From contig DAOTVW010000357.1 in NCBI GenBank assembly GCA_034436035.1, positions 1-7,517 of the forward strand: a stretch of DNA of 7,517 nucleotides, written 5' to 3'. The DNA comes from UBA4823 sp034436035 (GTDB lineage: Bacteria; Chloroflexota; Anaerolineae; Anaerolineales; UBA4823). The notes below the pieces were generated by a model, which saw nothing but the letters and a program-made list of their open reading frames with translations, was not told the DNA's origin and ran no database searches. Made by a program: the position numbers and the translations under genes. Of the stretch, positions 1 through 6,300 are shown piece by piece (within the stretch, counting starts at the first letter, position 1; each line of letters starts with the position of its first letter).

Positions 1-327
1 GTCCCATACGCCTGTTGGGTTCTGTTGGTTTCCACAGTTTAGATTTCCATAGTACATGTATAAGACTGTGTCCATTGTTGGTGATAGGTAGGGTACTTTA
101 ACCCAGGCGATTAGGTGTCCTGTTGCGCTGTTGTAATACTCTATTTGGTGGTCTAGTTTCATGTTGTTTGCATCTATGAACACGAAGTCGTCGCCGTCTG
201 GCTGTGCTTTCCCAGCGAGGCTGCTGTCAGTTATTTCGATTAGTACTGGAAAGTCTGTTAGTTCTCCGCCTACTTTTGTGTGATCTATTGTTATTATTCG
301 GCGGTATTTCCATTCTGGGTTCCACCA
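1..327 (-). other. DUF2341 domain, copy B (cut by the left edge)
   Basis: Residues 2397-2505 begin 'W-W-N-P-E-W-K-Y-R-R-I-I-T-I-D-H-T-K-V' and continue through 'DFPVLIEITD', 'AQPDGDDFVFID', 'H-Q-I-E-Y-Y', 'WVKVPYLSP', 'LYMYYGN' and 'C-G-N-Q-Q-N-P-T-G-V-W-D', where the window ends. It aligns over this length with copy A (5878-6204) at both protein and DNA level, so the two are paralogous modules of one protein. The domain stops about a dozen residues short of its usual end ('VLVLHL'). What follows it, LamG or another amidotransferase-like domain, cannot be seen. Confidence 0.9.
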
Positions 328-3300
328 GTTTGTTTGGGTCCATACAAAGACTGCGGTGACAACTTTGTTTCCTGTCATATTGATATATTCAGGGTTCTGG
401 TTGCTGTAAATATCGCCTGTCCAGTGAGAAAACGCGTAGCCAGGTTCCGGAATTGCCTCCAACCGGACTACTGTGCCATAAGTGTATGTCGGATTATCAG
501 GCGTCTTCGTTACTGAGCCGGCGCCTTCAGGGCTTACATTTACTGTTAGGGTGTACTGGTCTTGAGTGAATGTTGCAGTCACAATTTTGTTGCCGGTCAT
601 CGTTATTGTAGTTGGGTTTGCATTTCCATTTACATCGCCGCTCCAGCCGCTGAAACTCCAGCCGAGCGTGGGAATAGCTGTTAAAGTTACAACTGTGCCT
701 TCGGAGTAAGTTGGCTGATCAGGATACTTTGCGACCAAGCCGCTGCCGACGACATTAACTGTTAAGGTGTACTGCGCCTGTATGAAGGTTGCAGTAATAA
801 CTTTGCTGCTGTTCATGGTTATTGTGGCTGGGTTTTCGTTGCCTGTCAGGTCTCCGCTCCATCCGCTGAAAGACCAGCCTTGAGCCGGTGTGGCGGTTAA
901 TGTTACGACGGTGCCGGGTATGTAGCTTGTTTGGTCTGGGTTCTTTGTTACTGTTCCGCTGCCGACAATGTTAACGGTTAATGTGTAGCTTTGAGTGAAT
1001 TTGGCAGTAACTGTTTTGTCGCTGTCCATTTTGATTGTTGTTGGGTTTGCGTTGCCAGAAGCGTCGCCGCTCCATGAGTCAAAATACCATCCGGAAGCTG
1101 GATTAGCCTGTAAAGTTACTAAAGTGCCGGGGGCGTATGTTGATTCGCCTGGAGTCTTTGTTACTGTTCCGCTGCCAATTGTGTTTACTGTTAGCCTGTA
1201 CCTTTCAATCGCTGGCGAGAATACGTTGTCAACGTAGAATGCTCCTCGGGCATCGCTGTCTGCTGCGAAGCTTATGTAGCTGACTGAGGTTGGTGTGTAG
1301 CCATCGTATTTATTGAATGTGCCCTTGTAGACACCGTTGACGTAAACGTCATAGTTGCCTGACGCGGGTCTAATAACGAGTTTTATAGTGTACCATGTTT
1401 TGTAGCTTAGGCCTTCAGCCACCGTCAGCCATGAGGATGTGGTGCTCCAAGATTGGCTATATAGAGTTCGGGCTTTGAGAATTATGTCGTTGCCCGTTGT
1501 TCCTGGTGTTGGGTCGTAGAAGGCTAGGCATACGAAGCGTTCGTTGCTTGTGCCTGTTGGACAGTTGTTACTATCACGATCGTCTCCAATGTATATGTTT
1601 CCAGTGCGGTCGTAGCTTCCAACGTCATCAATTCTGTCAATGTATATGTCGAAGGATATGTCGAATGTGTTTGTCATTGGGGATGGAAATTCTTGTGTGA
1701 GATAGGCGTTTGTGGCGGTGCCTACCTTGTTTTTGAGGGCTGCCTTTTTGCCCGTGTTTCCTCCCACATCGCTTGTGTCAAGGGTGAGTAGAGTTGGGTC
1801 TGCGCCGCTTGGAAAAGCTCCTCTGCTTTCGTACCAGTCTTGCACACCAAGGGTGTTAGCCCTTAAATCTGTGTCGTTGGCACTATCGCTGAACTCTGGA
1901 TCTGCAAGATATCTTGGTATTGTTGTGAAGGTGTACGATACGTCTGTTTCATGTGTTCCGTCTGTTACGTGGATATGCCATATATAGGTTGTTAGGGGTT
2001 GAAGATTGCTTACTGGCACTGAGTATCTTCCGTTTCCTACGCCGGTGGCGCTTCCTCCGCCAATATATGGCGTTGTTGTGACTTCATAACTCATCAAATC
2101 GTTCTGGTAGTCCTTTAGTGTGAAGCTTAGTTCGCTAAGCGTTAAGGGAACATTTGTTGCTCCTGCAGCTGGGTTTGGATCCGACACTAATGGTGCAGAC
2201 GGCAAGGCTTCTTCTGGTCCTACGGAGTAGAATGCTGACGGATTGAACTGGTTGTTGTAGCATGTTAATATGTAGCCTGCTGAGCGGGCAATGTTGGAGA
2301 TGCGTATTTCATCCAGTGAGCCCTTAAAGTACCTGGCGTTATTGTAGACGCATCTTGCAATATGAAGCGGGATGCCTACATTGTTATAAATTGAAGAAAT
2401 GGTGTTTGTTCCAACGGTTGGAACTTGTACGCCATTAATGTAGAATTTCGGAATCGTGTTTGGTTCCCAAACCACTGTTACATAATACCATACTCCGGCT
2501 GCTGGAACAAAGTTGGCATACCACTCCCGATAATTGTTTCCATCATAGGAAGCGTGAAAAGTGATTGGACGGGTTGGATATTCAACGGGATTATAGTCTA
2601 TGAACCAGCCTCGTTGGTTTGTGCCTGTGTTATATTTGCCTACTATTCTTTGTCTCCTACTGGTGTCTTCAAGTTTCATCCAGAAGCTAACGGTTAGGCC
2701 TTGAGTAAAGCCTGAAAGTGTGTCGCTGTGAGGAATCTCTATGTAGCCTGTTGATCCGTCGAAGCTGACAGCGCCGTCTATCTGTCCATCAACTCCTTGG
2801 ACCACCCCTCCATAAAGTACGCCGTTGTTACCGTATGTTGATGAGTCGAAGCATATTGTGCCTTGGACGAAGTTGGCTATTACAACTTTGTTGCCGTCAA
2901 CAATGATTGTGGCTGGATTTGCTGTTCCAGTTAGGTCGCCACTCCAACGGAAGAAGGACCAGCCTGTAGCTGGAATAGCTGCTAATGTGACGGTTTCACC
3001 ATAATTGTATGTTGATTTGTCTGGGTTCTTCGATACTGAGCCACTACCAATTACGTTCACTGTTAATGTGTACTGAATTGGCGTGAATTTTGCAGTAACA
3101 ATTTTGTCACTATCCATTACGATAGTAACTGGGTTTTCTGAGCTTGAAATGCTGCCGCTCCAGCCATAGAAGGCCCAGCCAGTTGCGGGAGTGGCTGTTA
3201 AAGTGACTACAGAACCTTCTACATAAGTTGCTTGATCAGGATTCCTTGAAACTGAGCCGCTTCCAATAATGTTTACCGCTAATACATATAGTCGAATAAA

Positions 3301-6300
3301 TGTTGCGTTGACTATTTTGTCGCCGTCTATGGTTATGTTTTTTGGATTTTCCGAGCCTGAAAGATCGCCACCCCAGCCTTGGAATATCCAGCCAGGGTTG
3401 GCGGTTGCAGTTAATGTTACAATCTCGCCATATGTATAAGTTGGTTTATCAGGGTTCTTACTTACAGAACCTCCACCAACGATGTTTATAGTCAACGTGT
3501 ACTGGTCTGGCGTGAATGTGGCGTTAATGATTTTGTTGCCGTCCATTATTACTGTTGCCGGGTTATTTTCGCTTGTTAAGTCGCCGCTCCAACCGCTAAA
3601 ACTCCATCCTTGAGCAGGTGTAGCCAATAGCGTGACAACCGTGCGTGGCGCGTAGCCTGCTCGGTCAGGGTCCTTAGAAACGGAACCGCTGCCGATGATG
3701 TTAACTGTTAATGTGTAACCTTGAATGAATGTTGCGTTGACTATTTTGTCGCTTGTCATGTTAATTGTTTTCGGATTTTCTGAGCCTGAAAGGTCACCGC
3801 TCCAGAGGGAGAAGATCCAGCCGGGGTCAGCTTCAGCAGTTAACGTTACAATTTCTCCGTAGGTATAGGTGGGTTTATTGGGGCTTTTAGTTACATGGCC
3901 GCTGCCAATGATATTTATGGAAAGTGTATATTGGTCTTGCGTGAATATAGCGATTACAGTTTTATTGTTGTCCATAGTGATGTTTATTGGGTTATTGTTG
4001 CCAGAGGCATCGCCGCTCCATTCGCTGAAACTCCAGCCAGCAGATGGAACAGCAGTCAATGTTACTACGAAGCCTTCTGGATAAGCCGTGAGATCCGGAT
4101 CCTTGATTACTCTGCCGCTACCGACAGTGTCGACTGTTAGTGTGTATCCTAGTTTGGTAAATGTTGCTGTTAAGGCTTTGTTGGAATCCATTGTAATTGT
4201 AGTTTGATTTACTGTTCCAGACAGGTCGCCGCTCCAGCCGGAGAACATCCAGCCTGGAGCAGGTACAGCTGTTAGAGTAACAACAGTTGCTGGGAGATAG
4301 GAGGATTCGCCAGGATTTAGTTGTACTTCTCCGTTGCCCACTTTATTAACTGTGAGCTTGTATCGGTTTCGACTCGGAGCATAAACGTTGTCTACGTAGA
4401 AGCTTCCCATGCCGTCGTTCCAGTTGGCGAAGCTTATGTGGGTTACGCTGGTTTTTGCATATCGCGAAGTTACAGTAGCCTTGTACACTCCGTCTACATA
4501 TACATCATATGTATCCGTGTTGAGATTGCATACTACCCTTATAGTGTACCATCGCTTAAGATATAAACCAGTAGCGATTGTTGTGAACGCGGTCCATGTA
4601 TCGTCTCGGTCACGGGCCACCAAATCCATCGTGCCTGAAGTACCGCCCCCATCTTTGAAGAAGCCCATATAAACGAAACGTTCATTATCATCTGAGTTGG
4701 GTCCTGTTCTAGTTGGATTGGTATTGTCGCCGATGAGCATCCAGCCGGTTCTATCAGGATTTCCAGAAATATCAGTTATGCTGTCTACGTAGATGTCCCA
4801 TTGAACAGTGAAGATACCTGTCTGTGGAGTACTGAACTCCTGAGTTAAGTATGCGTTATCATTCGTGGTCGGGTTGGCTACAGCAGCGAAGCCAACTTTC
4901 TTACCAGTGTTGCCTCCAACATTTGATTCGTCAAGGAAAACCAAGGCTTGGTTCATCTGACGGCTTTCATACCAGTCTTGAGCGGTACTGTTCGCCCTTA
5001 GATCTGTGCTAGAGGTGCTGAGGCTAAATTCTGAGTCAACGAGTAATGGGTAAGGATATTTTGTGCGTATGTCTGCTATTACCGTTACAGAGTCCTTCGT
5101 TAATATTGCAAGATTGTAGTTGGCAAGTTCAGTCCAGCCTGTCTGGCTTGTATCTGGGCGTACAGAAGCTATGGCTGAATATTGTAATGATGCGTCACGA
5201 TAGTACCATAATGTGTGGGTCGAGTCGCCTTTTCGGAAAGCCCATAAAGTGACACCGTCCGTAAGCAGGAAGTTCCAGTTGCCTGTGGCGCCTGCGTCCT
5301 CCATCTCTTTTATTGCCTGAGCTATTCCGAGCGTTACATCCCAGTTGTTTGCTTCAATGCATTTCAGCACCCAGAGGGCATATAGGTCGGAGTCAATTAT
5401 GTTTGGGTCGTCCCAACTTGATCCGTAGGTTGGCGGGTTTGCCGCCAGGTAGGCCGGCCCGATTAAATTCTTCATGATAGATATTGAAACGCCGCCGTGG
5501 TGAGCGAAAGCCCACCATTTCCCGCCTTTATAACGCATGAATGGATGGGGATCGCCCCATGGTGGAAGTCCCCCTGAGGATCGCAGCCTAACATGGCCGA
5601 CGCCTATTTGTGCGCCGCTGTTTGCCATGGCAATTGCAGCAGCATCAAAATTTGGATCAGTATAAGCAGGATCTGGTCCTCTTGTTACTGTTGGCACTTG
5701 ATTTAAGTAATAGACGAGTCCCCAACCATCTCTGTTTGTTTGTCCTAGATTCTTCAGCGAGTTTGTAGCATTTATCAGATGGTATAAAACAACATTGCGA
5801 GGCAATGCGTTTGCTATCATTCCCCACATGCTGCATTCATGAGTTTCATCCAAATGTAGAACAAGCACGTTGTTGGTGTCCCATACTGCCGTTGGGTCTT
5901 GTTGGTTTCCACATTTTGAATTTCCATAATACAGGTAAATTTTCGTGTCTACGGTTGAGGATAAGTAGGGTACTTTAACCCATACAACTAAGTGTCCCGT
6001 TGTGCTATCATAAAGTTCTATTTCATGGCTTAGTTTAACACCTTTTGCGTCCGTGAATAGGAAGTCGTCACCGTCAGGTTGCGCTTTAGTTGTGAGGCTT
6101 GGGTCTGTTAGGTCTATTACTACTGGGAAGTTTGTTTGGTCGCCAGCTACTTTCGTGTGGTCTATTATGATTTCTTTGCGATATAGCCATTCTTCGTTGT
6201 ACCATGGCGCTTGCTCCGTTGTTGAGAACTTGAAAGTCTTTATGGTTGTGTGGGTTCCGTCTGTAGCTGTAACAGTCCAGGTGTAGGTTTTTGAGCGGGC

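Noticed and set aside
346..4362. Regular ~215-nt periodicity that might be read as a CRISPR-like or non-coding tandem repeat.
   Set aside because: Units are diverged at DNA level, have no short palindromic repeat with unique spacers, and translate in frame as InlB-type protein repeats.
5050..5838. A frameshift or assembly join at the edges of the amidotransferase-like domain.
   Set aside because: Codon by codon the same frame runs through both joints, without stop or indel. A chimera that kept frame on both sides is unlikely, though read coverage would be the real test.
5824..5853. An internal start (TTG at 5851-5853, or ATG codons just after Cys561) that would make the amidotransferase a separate gene.
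   Set aside because: No convincing ribosome binding site or promoter is visible upstream, the frame is continuous with DUF2341, and ATG starts would lie after the nucleophile Cys. Not excluded experimentally.
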